A stretch of 64,000 nucleotides of DNA from assembly GCA_963930655.1 (NCBI GenBank), contig OZ005620.1:1689001-1753000 (forward strand), in the 5' to 3' direction. The notes under the pieces are model-generated. The model did not search any database and was not told the DNA's origin. It was given only the letters and a program-made list of their open reading frames with translations. Positions within the stretch are counted from its first letter, which is position 1, and each line of letters opens with the position of its first letter. Below are positions 13,139 to 24,488 of the stretch, piece by piece. Source of the stretch: Myrica gale (taxonomy: Eukaryota > Streptophyta > Magnoliopsida > Fagales > Myricaceae). A program made the translations under genes and the position numbers.

Positions 13139-13340
13139 GTGTGTTTGCAATCTAATATTTCACAAAATTTTACACCCTCTCATAATAAAATACTACAATA
13201 TAATCTCTTTCTCTCCTATCAAATCATAACTTTTCACTACAAAAAATATAAAAAATTACTTCTCTCTCTTCACTTTTTTACTAAACTCAATACCTAAAAT
13301 TTTAACAACACAAAAATTTTACAACACAAACACACCCTTA
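13136..13340 (+). mobile_element. Small MITE, family A, copy 1
   Basis: A roughly 200-bp element with a perfect 12-bp terminal inverted repeat AGGGTGTGTTTG / CAAACACACCCT. It is flanked by TTA, which fits Tourist/PIF-Harbinger target choice. Internal blocks (TATAATCTCT, TTTTCACT, ACCTAAAATTTTAAC) recur at 30.5, 39.6, 41.0 and 41.2 kb. It directly abuts the right end of the hAT remnant. Confidence 0.8.
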
Positions 13341-15560
13341 GACAAACCGCCTAGACTGCTCTAGCTATGCTTAGGAGCGCGCGGCACGGCATCAAATTAG
13401 AGGGAGTGACAGAGAGCTATGGAGATTATTTGACCCAGAGAGGAAAACCGACACAAAACTAAAGAGCAAGCATATCAGTTCTATCCTAGTTATTGCCTCA
13501 TGAAGTGATCGATATAAGAGCTGCAGCAGATCCCATATATAAATGATCTTTGGTTTCTTCAATACATACGTTTATGATCTCTATATATCCGTATAGGAAA
13601 TTATCCTCTCTGCAATTTCTTGTTTGAAAGTCTTGTTGTTTGTTTTCGTTCCTCTCTTTTACGCTGAAGCTTAAACTTTCGATCGGTCATTTATATCTAT
13701 AATTAACTTCGAAACCATTGTTGATCTATATTTATCATTTGCAAATATGATCCTTCAGCTACGGGTGATCATTTGTTTCATGTAGCACTACAAATCAAAT
13801 TAAAATGATCAAATCAATATAGTTTTTTATATTCTTATTGTATTTTAATCGTAGAAGTACATATTGGTGTTGTTAGTTGAAGAGCAACTAACAAAGAACA
13901 ATTTGACTCCAAAAACATTAATTGTGGGGAAAAAAAAACAAGCCAATTGGTCATAAAGTATCGATAGATTCGATCTGTTTCCTTTTATCTGTTTGTGACA
14001 ACAGGTGGTTTATTCCTTTTTTCTTTTACGTGGTAGATGGGATATGAAAGCCTTAATTAGGTTGGTTTCATGCCTTACGTGTACTCATGACTTGGATTTC
14101 ACAAGACTTCCAACTTTTATTGAAAAAAGAAAGAAAGATGGATCTCAAAACAAATTAAGTTAAAGATGATGATCAGCAAACTAGCATGCGCCTTGTCACT
14201 ACTTGATTCTTTAATAGTTTCCAAGTCTTTGAATTGAACCAATTAGAACTTTGTCAATGGACGTTCCTTCTTCTACTTTTATTATCATTAATTTTACTCT
14301 GATTCGGATGTCCACCTCCTTTAGTAGGTCATGTGTTTCACCTAATCTATAATTATTTTATGAAAAATGTGGCATACACCAAAGTTGTGCACTGAATTAA
14401 TGTATAGGTTGGATGTAGTACTGATTAAGGTTTTTTTTGTTGCATTGATTCGTAGATAGTCATGCGTTTAGGGCTTTAATTTTAGGAATGAGGTGTGTAT
14501 ATATAGTCTAAGTTATTAATTAGGTCCTCTAAATAGAACCCTCTTATATATGTAGAACTTAACAAACTTCTTATAGATTCACACAGAAGAACGTACGAAG
14601 AACTTGTTCTCTTCCTATAACTATATATCTAGATATTCTACTACGTTAGTCTAAAGAAAATTTGCACACCATCCGTACAGCATAGTAATAAGAACTTAAA
14701 GCGAATATTAAATATATATTATATACCCAATGTACATAAACAAGTTGGGATTAAGCTCCGGGACGGAAATAAGAGAATAAAATAGAAAGTGTTGAGAATC
14801 TTTTGGTTTCCTTAATTAATCACAATAGACCTAGCTATTATAGGTGGTCCAACGAATCTCCCACAGAGATATATATTGTCACAGACCTCCATAGCTCGAG
14901 AATAAATCATTGACTTGATGATTGCCGGGGAGACGATAAAGAAGTTGGGAAATCTTATATATTCCAGTGGGCAGTCGTCGTACTAGGTTTCCGTTTAGAT
15001 TCTTATTGATGACGATTGCAGCAGTGAGAAGCTGTCTAGGAGAAGACCACCCATCGTGTTTTTTTTGTTTTCCTTTGAATTTGATCCTCCTAGCTTCTAA
15101 TTAATGACCTTGTCTCAGGGTTTTTCTGTTCTACTCCTTTTTGATTGGTTGGGGGAAGGCCTGAGCAAGGAACAAGCAAGAGTGTGTGCTTCTAGTGAGG
15201 TGGTAGCTTAAGCACGTGTAGAAGATAGCAAGGCCTACGTTGGGCTCGTGGAGACCAAACGATTTAACTAAGCTAAAATTAAGGAAAGTAGGGACAAAAA
15301 CTAATGAGAGTTTGTTTATTAACTAATGAAAGTAGGGGTTATATATACAACTCTTCTTCCTTTCGTTACACAGAATATATATGCGGCACACAATGGGTTA
15401 ACAAGGCTTCATAATTTAATTATATGAAGATCAGCGGAATAGGATGAAAATTATAAGATTGGACTTGAAAACTGTGATCGGACAATTAAAGTAATTTCAC
15501 TCCAAAATTAAAGTTGCTTCAGTGTTGCTGAATATTATTTGGTGTTGCTAATTATTTGCT
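13341..15560. other. AT-rich intergenic stretch
   Basis: No gene, RNA or complete mobile element was recognised. A G-box core CACGTG lies at 15213-15218, about 1 kb upstream of the bHLH start. It could be a distal regulatory site, but nothing else supports that. Confidence 0.4.
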
Positions 15561-15700
15561 CGCAAATAATTCTTCTTAATGAGACAATATTATCCATGCC
15601 ATGTATAATTAAGTATCGATCAAATATCCTCGCAAATAATTCTGCTTAATGAGACAATATTATCCTTGCCATGTATAATTAAGTATCTATCAAATATCCT
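15561..15700. repeat. 70-bp tandem duplication upstream of the bHLH gene
   Basis: Two 70-bp units, 15561-15630 and 15631-15700, differ at about three positions. Each begins CGCAAATAATTC and ends ATCAAATATCCT. The pair lies about 510 bp upstream of the bHLH start codon and could duplicate promoter elements. Confidence 0.9.
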
Positions 15701-16120
15701 TAATACTCCACCCCCCTCTCTCTCTCTAACGGTTGCATCCTCCTAAAAATTAAAAAGACAATAAACTAAAGAGTTTCTAATCAATCAATAATTCCATTTT
15801 TTTCGGTACCATTATTGCAGAACATATATAATAATAATAATACGTCGATGAAGTGGAAGAAATTTACGAAAAGAATTGACATGATCTCTTTTACACATAT
15901 AGACTATAGAGTACCACAATCTGTCAGTCATGAGTAAAACGAACAGACGCACGTCACAGATGCCACGTCCTCTCTCTCGCATACAGACACGCACGCGCAG
16001 AACACAAGCCAGGGAAGATAAAGTGTCATTTTCTCGGTGCCACTCACAATGGAGTTCTTAATTCCAATACGGAAATTGCTGATAATAGAACAAACAAATG
16101 CTGAGGTTGATGAGGTTTTC

Positions 16121-16130
16121 CTATATATAG
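16121..16130 (+). promoter_or_regulatory. TATA box of the bHLH gene
   Basis: CTATATATAG lies 79 bp before the bHLH start codon, a normal distance for a short plant leader. CACGTC motifs near 15952 and 15962 are possible bHLH or bZIP sites. Confidence 0.6.
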
Positions 16131-16208
16131 CTTTCGCGGTAATCTCAATTTTCTTACAAGATCACAAAGCCTCCTCAACAGCTACAGACAGACAGACTAA
16201 TCGTTATC

Positions 16209-17628
16209 ATGTTGGCATCAGTACCGCTAACTTCCTTTTCAACCATTCATGCGTGGCCTTTGGAGGATCCCTTAAGGCATGATCAGCATAACAACTACAT
16301 CTACACAGAGACTAATGAAGCTTCGGAGCCCTTTGTGCACTACCCTTCATCTCAGCCAAAAGTCGAGCTCAATCGATCGGCGCCATCCACATCGATTAGC
16401 AGCGACCCCAAGATGTTCAAGAAGCTTTACCACAATGCTAGCGAGCGTGATCGTCGCAAGAAGATCAACTGTTTGTATTCCACTCTGCGTGCACTACTTC
16501 CGGCGGCAGAGCAATCGGTACCATATCCTCCTTCCGTTCTGTTTTTATTTTTCTTTTGGTTTAATTTCTTGAGCGTGTCCTGGAGGAAGAGGAGCTCCTA
16601 GCAGCCACACCAGAAGATTTTCTAATGCTGGTGTAGTACTTTTGATCATTGTCGTAATTTGTTGCAAAATATATTTCCTAGCCAATGAGACATGTCACTT
16701 TTATGGCATTCAATCTGGCCTATACGGGCCATTTGGAGGTTCTCTGGTGAAGTACGTGGGGCTGCTACTTCGAAAATGCTTCTGGTTTGTGGTTGGGACC
16801 AGCTTTTTGAGAAAAGCAACTTGGTATCGAAATCACATTATATTACATATATTTACAGAAGTTGATCAAAGAAGATACTATAAACCCTCACAGTAGCAAT
16901 TGACACATATATATCCAAGACCTTGATCTTCTTCCCGTACGTGGCAATCCACTTCATTTGTTGTCTAACAACTTTGGTTGTGGTGTTGCAGAAAAAACTA
17001 AGCATTCCTGCTACTGTTACACGCGTGGTCAAGTATGTACCGAAGCTGCAACATCAAGTGGAGGGACTGATCCAAAAGAAGGAAGAGCTTCTATCAAGGA
17101 TTTCAGGGCAAGGAGAACAATTTCATCAGGGAAACCAAAGAGTACAAAATCCAGCTCGAAGCTCTTCGTCTTCTGTTTCGGCAAACTGGCTTAATGACAG
17201 AGAAGTTATGATCCAGATATCCACGTATAAGGTTGATAGGAGTCCATCAGCTGAGATCTTGCTTAATTTAGAGAAGGATGGGTTTCTATTGCAAAATGCT
17301 TCTTCCTTTGAGTCCTCCGGTGGAAGGGTCTTCTATAACTTACACCTCCAGGTACGTACGTTCATCTTTTGCTTACGCTTTTTACTGTCTTAAGTGAAAT
17401 GGACAATGAGAAGAATAAAAATTTCTCTCATGCTATAAGATACTTTGATATATATTGATATATATGGTCCATTGTGAATATATACTACAGGTGGAGAGGG
17501 CTCATAGATTAATGGACCGTGAGGTTTTGAATGAGAAGCTCCTGTCATTGTCTGAGAAGGGAGAAGATCAGTTCAAGCACCAAAATCTTGGCTCTATATA
17601 TTTCAGCGATATGCCTATGCAGTATTGA
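16209..17628 (+). CDS. ORG2: Subgroup Ib bHLH transcription factor (ORG2/bHLH38-39 type)
   Basis: Coding exons 16209-16517, 16992-17351 and 17491-17628 give 268 aa in frame. The N-terminus has the family signature WPLEDPL and a PSSQPKVEL block. The basic region HNASERDRR (residues 75-83) keeps the H-E-R residues that contact E-box DNA. Helix 1 and the loop run to LLPAAEQS, and helix 2 begins KKLSIPATVTRV in exon 2, so the intron falls between the helices. The C-terminal ACT-like part includes VMIQIST and NASSFESSGGRVFYNLHLQ. In Arabidopsis these proteins pair with FIT and induce iron-uptake genes under iron deficiency; that role is inferred here from family membership. The start is the first in-frame ATG of the conserved N-terminus, downstream of the TATA box at 16121. 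The four Arabidopsis paralogues (38, 39, 100, 101) cannot be told apart from this sequence alone. Confidence 0.93.
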
Positions 17629-19245
17629 TGGGATCACGAGGGTGTATTCCTATACAGATCTAAGATGACCATTGTATGTACGTATATAGAAGGAATTCCA
17701 CTTGAGGAAAAGTAGTATTTTTGAAACCAAATGTACAAGATTAAAAGAAAAGGAAAAAAAGAAAGCCCATGCAATAAGATCACGTACTACTATGTATGTT
17801 GCACAGCTAATTAATGACCGATTACCTTAATTTATAGCCTATATATGTTTTAATTGATGCAGTAGTTAGTTTTATCCAGTTGTTATACCAATATAATCAC
17901 CTAATTTAATTTAAACTATAATCTTTGAGCCACCGACCTGACTATATATAGAATCTCGGACGTTAATTCAATTAGTTCAATGAATTAAGTCGTTGATTAC
18001 GGAATATCCCTCGTGGTTCTATCAACTTTATATTATTTAATGTGTATACAACCTAGAAGTCTTATTTAAGGTACAAAGGGGTGATAAAGAAAAAAAAACG
18101 AAAGTACAAAGTGGTGTACATGTAATTTTTTTTGTTCTTTTTGGAAGAGGACACGTTTGTATTTAAACTGCATTTCTTTATGAAATTATTCGGGATCCAT
18201 TATATGCTAGATACATGCATGCGTTAGAGCGAATCAAGGAGATACACATATATATTCCATTAAAATAATAATGGATAGATGGTCAAATCGTATTAAAATT
18301 AGAGTCAAATGTTTTTAGTAACAGAGAGCAGACAAACACCCCGACTTGTGCGGGTCAGCCTTTAGTTGACTTTGGGTCGTTTGCAGTAGAAAATATTAGG
18401 CCGTGGATAGTCCCGATGGATACGAAGTATGATATGGGCCTAGCCCATTCTTTACGGATCTACCCAGAGATTAGGTAAAGGTTGTCCATTGTTTAGAGCG
18501 CCGCCGCATTAAAGGTATTGCAAAATGGAGGTCCAAACTTGGATGGGCCCCCAACCCAAAATCTTCCGATCATCGACTTCCTTTTACTTCGATACGGTAC
18601 GAAAAGAGATTCTGGAATCTGTTATATTCCACAGAACAGGACCACATGTACGGACGCAGTCAGACAGGTCTCCTTGTAAGCATTTGGAGAGGAACCAAGC
18701 TAGAAAAATCAGAAACTCTTCAGCTTTTTCCTGGAAACCAACAATTTTGAATGCGGCCAAACACAAATTTCACATCGGCTACGTTGTGAAGGAAACTGCA
18801 ACCCGGCTTTTGTTGTGGTCCTTCTCGCTTTTCCTCGTGATCTCAATGTCCATGCCAGTTATTAAAGTGGCCCTGTTCAGTACGGTGATGTCACTTATCT
18901 TGGGCTAGCATATAAAAGGAAGTTTGTTATGTAAAATGACAATTATACTGCAAAAAAATGATAATTATATAAATTCCAAGAAAATATTTTGGAGAAAATT
19001 ATCTTTGCATAATTATGATGAGTTCAATATCACCTTAGGATCTAAATTATGAGTTTGTAACTTTGTTGATACGAGTCTATCAATTTATTAAAATTCATTA
19101 ATTTACCTCTTGGATAGGATCCAACCAATAGCCCATTTTTCGCTTATTTTAATTATATGAGTTAATTAAAATACATCAATATTATTAATTTTGATAGTTC
19201 AAGGGCTTGGTACCACCAACTTATCCAAAGTACGTAATATCATAG
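17629..19245. other. Intergenic stretch, no gene recognised
   Basis: This begins with the 3' side of the bHLH gene. An open frame of 127 codons at 18525-18908 has no recognisable domain and no splice or family support, so I do not call it. The rest is AT-rich. Confidence 0.4.
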
Positions 19246-19550
19246 TTTGAGGACATAGAAGCAGAGGACGTGAAGTATGTTACGCAACACTTTCGTTACA
19301 CATTTGTGAATGAGAAGGTGAAAGAGAAGCGCCAGATATTACTCACCTGGATGGAGAACTTGGGCAGCCGTGGCGATTCAATTGGCCTGGAGGACGTATA
19401 AGCACCGGTTGACGCTAACTTCTTTGTCATTCATTAGACCAAGGAGGCCTGTGTCTCGGTCTTCTTCAATGGGGGAAGACAGGCTCCGGCTTTATACTGC
19501 GTTGTTAACTTCACCGAAGCCCGATCAAGATGATTTTTTTCGACTATTGA
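19246..19550 (+). pseudogene. CNGC4: Fragment of a CNGC4-type cyclic nucleotide-gated channel, C-terminal exon
   Basis: Only the C-terminus of a plant CNGC remains. The frame starting near 19258 reads AEDVKYVTQHFRYTFVNEKV, the end of the cyclic-nucleotide-binding domain. One extra G near 19324 shifts the frame, and the next frame reads RSARYYSPGWRTWAAVAI and QLAWRTYKHRL, the IQ/calmodulin-binding motif. It then runs through SLSFIRPRRPVSRSSSMGED and LLTSPKPDQDDF. A second shift in the T-run near 19533 hides the likely DY-stop end at 19550. No upstream exons, pore or transmembrane segments are nearby. It is a truncated, frameshifted copy, not a gene. CNGC4 is chosen over CNGC2 from the RPRRPxSR tail, from memory of the family. 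Confidence 0.8.
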
Positions 19551-20797
19551 AAAGAACTCTAAAGCTGTATGGCCCGTTTATGATTGACTTTGCTTGGCAC
19601 AAATTAAAGTTTGCGTTATGTTCGTTCATTGCTGGGAAGCCTGGAAGGCGTGCAATCGTTTATTCCACAGGAAAAACTAAACGTGCCGTACTAATTGCTC
19701 CTAACAGTACTTATTTGGTTACAATTAATTAGGGATTGTCCATAATCCACAGAAAAAAAGGGAGGATCTATGCATGAGACAATAAGCAATAGTACTAGGG
19801 CACAATCTCTCGAGGCAGCCTTTACAGTTCATGTGGTTGTGTTCTTCGGGAAAACACGGCAAGTTTCATTTAATCCAGGTGATCACTTCGTTTCAATTAT
19901 GTTTGTTTTATGCACCTTGATGCTAATTCTTGACAATCCCAAATCTGCGTCGCGATTTCTTAATGAAGTAGGTGAGAGTAGGCTTGTTATATTTTCAGGT
20001 TTATGATACTCGAATTGGCAAACAGCTAGCCAGCCAAAACATCCATCTGACGTTCCGCTATAGATTTGTACGCAGGCGTTCAGGCCATCATAATATATAC
20101 GGGTGAAATTTAAATACCCATTGACCATAACATTTGTTCAAAGTTAGCTCCCTCTATTTGACTAATTTTGAGGTAAACCACATCCGGCATTTTCACTCGA
20201 TGTCTGTTTTAATAGCCACTCACAGAATGCTATCGGCACGTTCTATAAACTTTTATCCTCTTCGAACAGTAAATTACGCAGTGAATTCAAAGATTCCTCG
20301 TTTATTATTATTTTGTATCCTCTTTATATATAGGAACTCCGTTTCTTTTATGCGTATCTCGCGTCTGCTCTTTTAACTGGAACTTCTGGTTCAAAGAAGA
20401 AAAAGAAACGTCCGAGAACTTGTAATTAAGGCTCTATATATATATATGCTTATCGACTAAAACTATATGTATGTTATATCACCGACGTCTTCGGGTTCCA
20501 ATTCCAATAGATAGAACAAATGCATGGCTTGGTCATTACTAGTATCAGCACTGACTTCCTCACTTCCCATGCCTTGGAGTTGGAGGCTTGGAAGTTGGAT
20601 TCTATGTGCTATGCTAGCAATCTTCGACTTTATGACAGTTTACGCTGAGAGCAAACCTCCCGGTAAAAAAAAATGCGACGTGAAAATAAAGATTGGGGTG
20701 GCTTAGAACTTCGGCCTTTTAAGATATCTTTTTCTTAATTTGTCCATTACATATCTAAGATAAAGATACAGAAAGAGAAGGAATGAAGAAGAAAATA
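19551..20797. other. Intergenic stretch, no gene recognised
   Basis: Several open frames of 60-80 codons (for example 19770-20006, 20134-20376 and 20524-20706) show no known domain or splice partner. They are treated as chance frames. The right end should hold the 3' UTR of the dynein light chain gene. Confidence 0.4.
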
Positions 20798-21422
20798 TCA
20801 TGCTTCCACTGCCTCTAAAGCTGCAAAGTGGTTAGTCTCAGCTTCTGGACCCGCAGAGCCCCTGAAGAGCAGAATCGCAAGGCTGCCTATGCGAAAATAG
20901 ATGAAACAGCCAGAACAATGGGTCACAAACGAACCAAAATCTGTCCCTACAATACATTGCCACCCAGGTCCATATGCCGTATCAAATTCCTGCAATACTA
21001 CAAGCGAAATCAATAATCCAGAAGGCCGGCCAATCGTTCCAGAGTTTCACTTGAATAGTAATTGCATGGACATTTTGGGAAGTTGCACCAGTGGTTCAGC
21101 CAGATTTGAATCGGCTCATTCATGCTATTGCTTAGGCTATAGGATGCATATATATGGCAATTTTCAGGCAATCAAAAAGCCTTTGTTACACGCCATTTAA
21201 ATTTTGACTAGGTTAATTTCGAGTGCAAGCATCACATTTCTTACATTAACGTATCGATGCCTTGAAATTTTCACCATTACCTACCTTTTTAATGAAGCGG
21301 GCAATCTCAGTGGGCTCAGTGACATCGAAAAAGTCGAGCGCTTTTGCTGCTAGATCAAGGGCATCTTGCTGCATGGTTTGGAGCATATCTGTCTCTCCAA
21401 CAACTGCTTTTCCTTCTAGCAT
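20798..21422 (-). CDS. Dynein light chain, LC8 type
   Basis: Two exons, 21422-21285 and 20989-20798, give 109 aa. Exon 1 encodes MLEGKAVVGETDMLQTMQQD and continues to the EPTEIARFIKK helix. Exon 2 holds the LC8 core: EFDTAYGPGWQCIVGTDFGS, then FVTHCSGCFIYF, the strand that forms the peptide-binding groove. The tail is HFAALEAVEA. Length and motifs match plant LC8-like proteins. Land plants lack cytoplasmic dynein heavy chains, so the protein is expected to act as a dimerising hub for other partners rather than as a motor subunit (established for the family; partners here unknown). A possible TATA element lies on this strand near 21580. Alternative identity is unlikely. Confidence 0.95.
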
Positions 21423-22566
21423 GGCTATTACAGGGTAAACCTAGTTAGTTCGATCTTCAACACGCAGAGTAGAGGTCGCGGGGGTGATTGCCAGTAAGCG
21501 GTAGAAGCAAAGCAAAACAAGCAATTAAAGTTCTGAGAGTAGTTTGTGGATGTGGGTAAGATGTGAGTGGTGGAGATTATATTATATAGACTACTTTGGA
21601 ATAGAGTGGGTGGTGCTAGTGGGTCAGCCACGTATATACTCACCAAAAACTAAAAGGGCCAGCCACGTATTTTGATCCCTCGTTTGTCCACTAAATCAGG
21701 TTCAGAGCAAATAATGACTCCGCTAATTGCCACCTTTATGGTCAGCATGCAGCTCACCGAGTCGTCGAGGAACAGGGGAAGGGTTGCCAGAGACAAATTA
21801 ATATGAATTGCCTGAAATTAATTATCCCGATGTTCTGGCCCTACTTTATCTTTGGAGGCGAACGTGGTTCGTCCTCTGTGGCTTACAGGTAAGACTTTGC
21901 CATGTGTCCCGCGGGCAAGATAAGCTTGGATGGTAATATTTTGTCAAGTTCTGCTGTAGTCTATTTCGCTTGAGAGTTGAGACTAATGGCCATACTTTGC
22001 TCCATCCAGAATTTCAGATTTCTGTAATACCGCATTAGAAATTTTGGGTATTGAAGTTTGAGAAATATTATAAAGTAAAGATATGTTACGAGATTTGGTA
22101 AAAAAGTGAAAAGAGAGAATTTTTTTAATAAATATTATAATAATAATAATAAATTATGTGATAAATTTTTTATTATTAAACCTACATTTTTGTGCCAAAC
22201 TTATTGGGGCTCAAACAAGACCTATGTTTTCATATATATATATATATATATACACACCCGTGTATACGACAAAATAAAAACCTTATTGTGAGCTTATATA
22301 AGGTGCAAATTTTCCTGAAATTTTTTATTACTATATATATATATATATATAGTATGTGTCTTCAAAAATAAATAAACATTATAGTTTCAGATTTGTGAAT
22401 TAAATAGTTTTCGTGCCAATTGCATATATTTAGTAATTTATCTCTTCTTCTGTTATTACATAACTTCTATAGATCAACTATTTATACTCTGATTGAAAGG
22501 TGATAATTTGATTATAAATAAATCGTATAATTAACGTATGCCTAGCTAGACTCGATCAGTCAGATT
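21423..22566. other. 5' flank of the LC8 gene and AT-rich spacer
   Basis: This holds the promoter side of the LC8 gene and then AT-rich DNA. A repeat at about 22042-22155 matches 57948-58070 (shared GAGAAATATTATAAAGTAAA). AT dinucleotide runs lie near 22230-22252 and 22333-22352. No gene was recognised. Confidence 0.5.
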
Positions 22567-22932
22567 GTTGGAAGTCCCACATTGTTAGATAAATTAGTCA
22601 ATGTGCTCCTTATAACTCCTCAAGGCGTCTTTTTCTTGGACCCCTCGTCGTTCGGCTCCCAAATCGTTGGCGACCCCAGCGTCAGAGTACTTTTGTGAGG
22701 TTGTTGCTCCTGTTTCGCAGCGGGCGGCGAGCTCGAGTTCGTGGCAAGAGGATTTCGAACCGGTTTCCGACCCTCGTCGGGGCACCTCCTCTCCCACACA
22801 TGATCGGGAGGGTCGAGTGGCCGGACCTGGCTTAACAGCCCGTTCTCGCCCTGGCTTGAGGAGTGAGTGATGCCACAACCTTATAAGGAGCACATTGACT
22901 AGTTTATCTAGCAATGTGAGACTCCCAACCCA
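22567..22932. mobile_element. Foldback/TIR element with GC-rich core
   Basis: The ends are long inverted repeats of about 48 bp. The left starts GTTGGAAGTCCCACATTG and the right, reversed, starts GTTGGGAGTCTCACATTG; both run to GTCAATGTGCTCCTTATAA with few mismatches. TCAGATT on the left and CCAGATT on the right may be a short target duplication. The core (about 22620-22880) is much richer in GC than its surroundings and may be captured DNA. The open frames in it show no known domain. Confidence 0.7.
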
Positions 22933-24488
22933 GATTAATTTAGAACTTCTTGGCAAAACATCCAGCTACGCCCTTGATAAAATTTATTTTTCCGGCCAGT
23001 ATATATTGGCAGCACGGCGTGGCCGCCCACGGATGTGAGAGAGCTCCGGCCTGCAATGCCCCCGATTAACAAACAAAGTTGTCAAGATCGCCTGAATCAG
23101 TAAAAGATCCAATACTTAATTATTTGGTTCAGCAAGCTGTAGTTGTCTAAAGGATCGCGCATCAACTTAGTGGTCGGTCGTAAATGAACTTCACACAATA
23201 TATAGAAAGAATTCCATAAGGGAGACAACAATTCAAGTCGACCCCCGGCCCCACCCACAGGTAAAAGAAGAGATCTGAAACTCCACAAATATTATAACAG
23301 GAAACTTTTGGCATGCTTTTGAAAGGAACATCTTGTGTTATTTTTTGCTGCCCAGGCATCTCTAGAAGACTCCAATCTTCAAGCAACAACAGATACCTAT
23401 CGATCTGATGGAGTATTTGACATGGTTATGTTTATTTTATGTTTCAAAATGTTTTCAAAATATTTTCTATTCATTTTTTCATCAATTTTAATACTTTTTC
23501 ATTAATCTCAATAATTTTTACAAATTTCAACAACTTTTAACACATTTTTTTACCAATTTCAAGAGAATCTATACTACTTTTAAAAAAATACAAACATAAA
23601 AACATAGCTCAAGACTTAAATCAAACATAACAAAATTCTGTATTTTTTTTTTGTTATAAGTTCTCCTAATGCATACCTTGATGCCTTCTCCAAGACGAGT
23701 CTTAAATAATAAATGTTTTTTTAAGTAATTATTATTTTGAATGCTTTTTAAAGTTAAGATTCCTCGTCAATCCCACCCTCCACGCAAAATGTGGTGGCAA
23801 TGTGACTTTTTTTTTGGTGTTGGTGAGTCGGTGACACACCCTGACATCCAACACACCACTGAAAAACGACGTGCCACCGACAGATTCGTGTCGGCTACCC
23901 TAACCCACCCAACCACACCACACCACACCACCTTTCCCGGTTCCTTCCCTCTGGTCCCCATCCCCTGTCCCTTCCCCTCCCCAACACAGACTTAGGATTC
24001 GTTTTCAACATTTTTCTAAAATTTTGCATCCTAATTTTCATCGTTACAATCTTAACATCATGAAAATATGTATTTCAATACAACTTATTATTACTTTTTT
24101 CACAGAAATAAATATAAGTCAACATCTTCTACAAGCATGTCAATAAAATTTAAATATCACCTAAAAATTCTCAAAACAATTAAAATCCTAAAAATTTCAC
24201 TGAAACAATCACGCCGTTAACCAAATACCAAAATAAAAAACAAATATAAAAAACCCCTCACTTATAACCTTCCCAGCAGCTTCTTAGCCACCTTTCTCTC
24301 CCCACCACCCCACCCGGCCATCATCCTATCTAATATTCCCCCTGGCCTTACACATTGTCTCCGTCATACTTCTTCACATTTTTCTATCTGATATACGTTA
24401 CACCTTCTCTTGTATTAGCCTTCGGTTCTCGCTCCTTTCCTTGTTGGGATCTTTCTGACCACCCGCCGCGCCGACGAGACGACACGCA
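22933..24488. other. AT-rich spacer, no gene recognised
   Basis: This is low-complexity AT-rich DNA with a C/A-rich stretch near 23880-23990. No domain, RNA or complete element was recognised. Confidence 0.4.

Noticed and set aside
18525..18908. 127-codon open frame as a gene
   Set aside because: No domain, no splice partner and ordinary base composition; likely chance.
22594..22956. 120-codon open frame as a gene
   Set aside because: It lies within and runs past the end of the foldback element; the GC-rich core explains its length.
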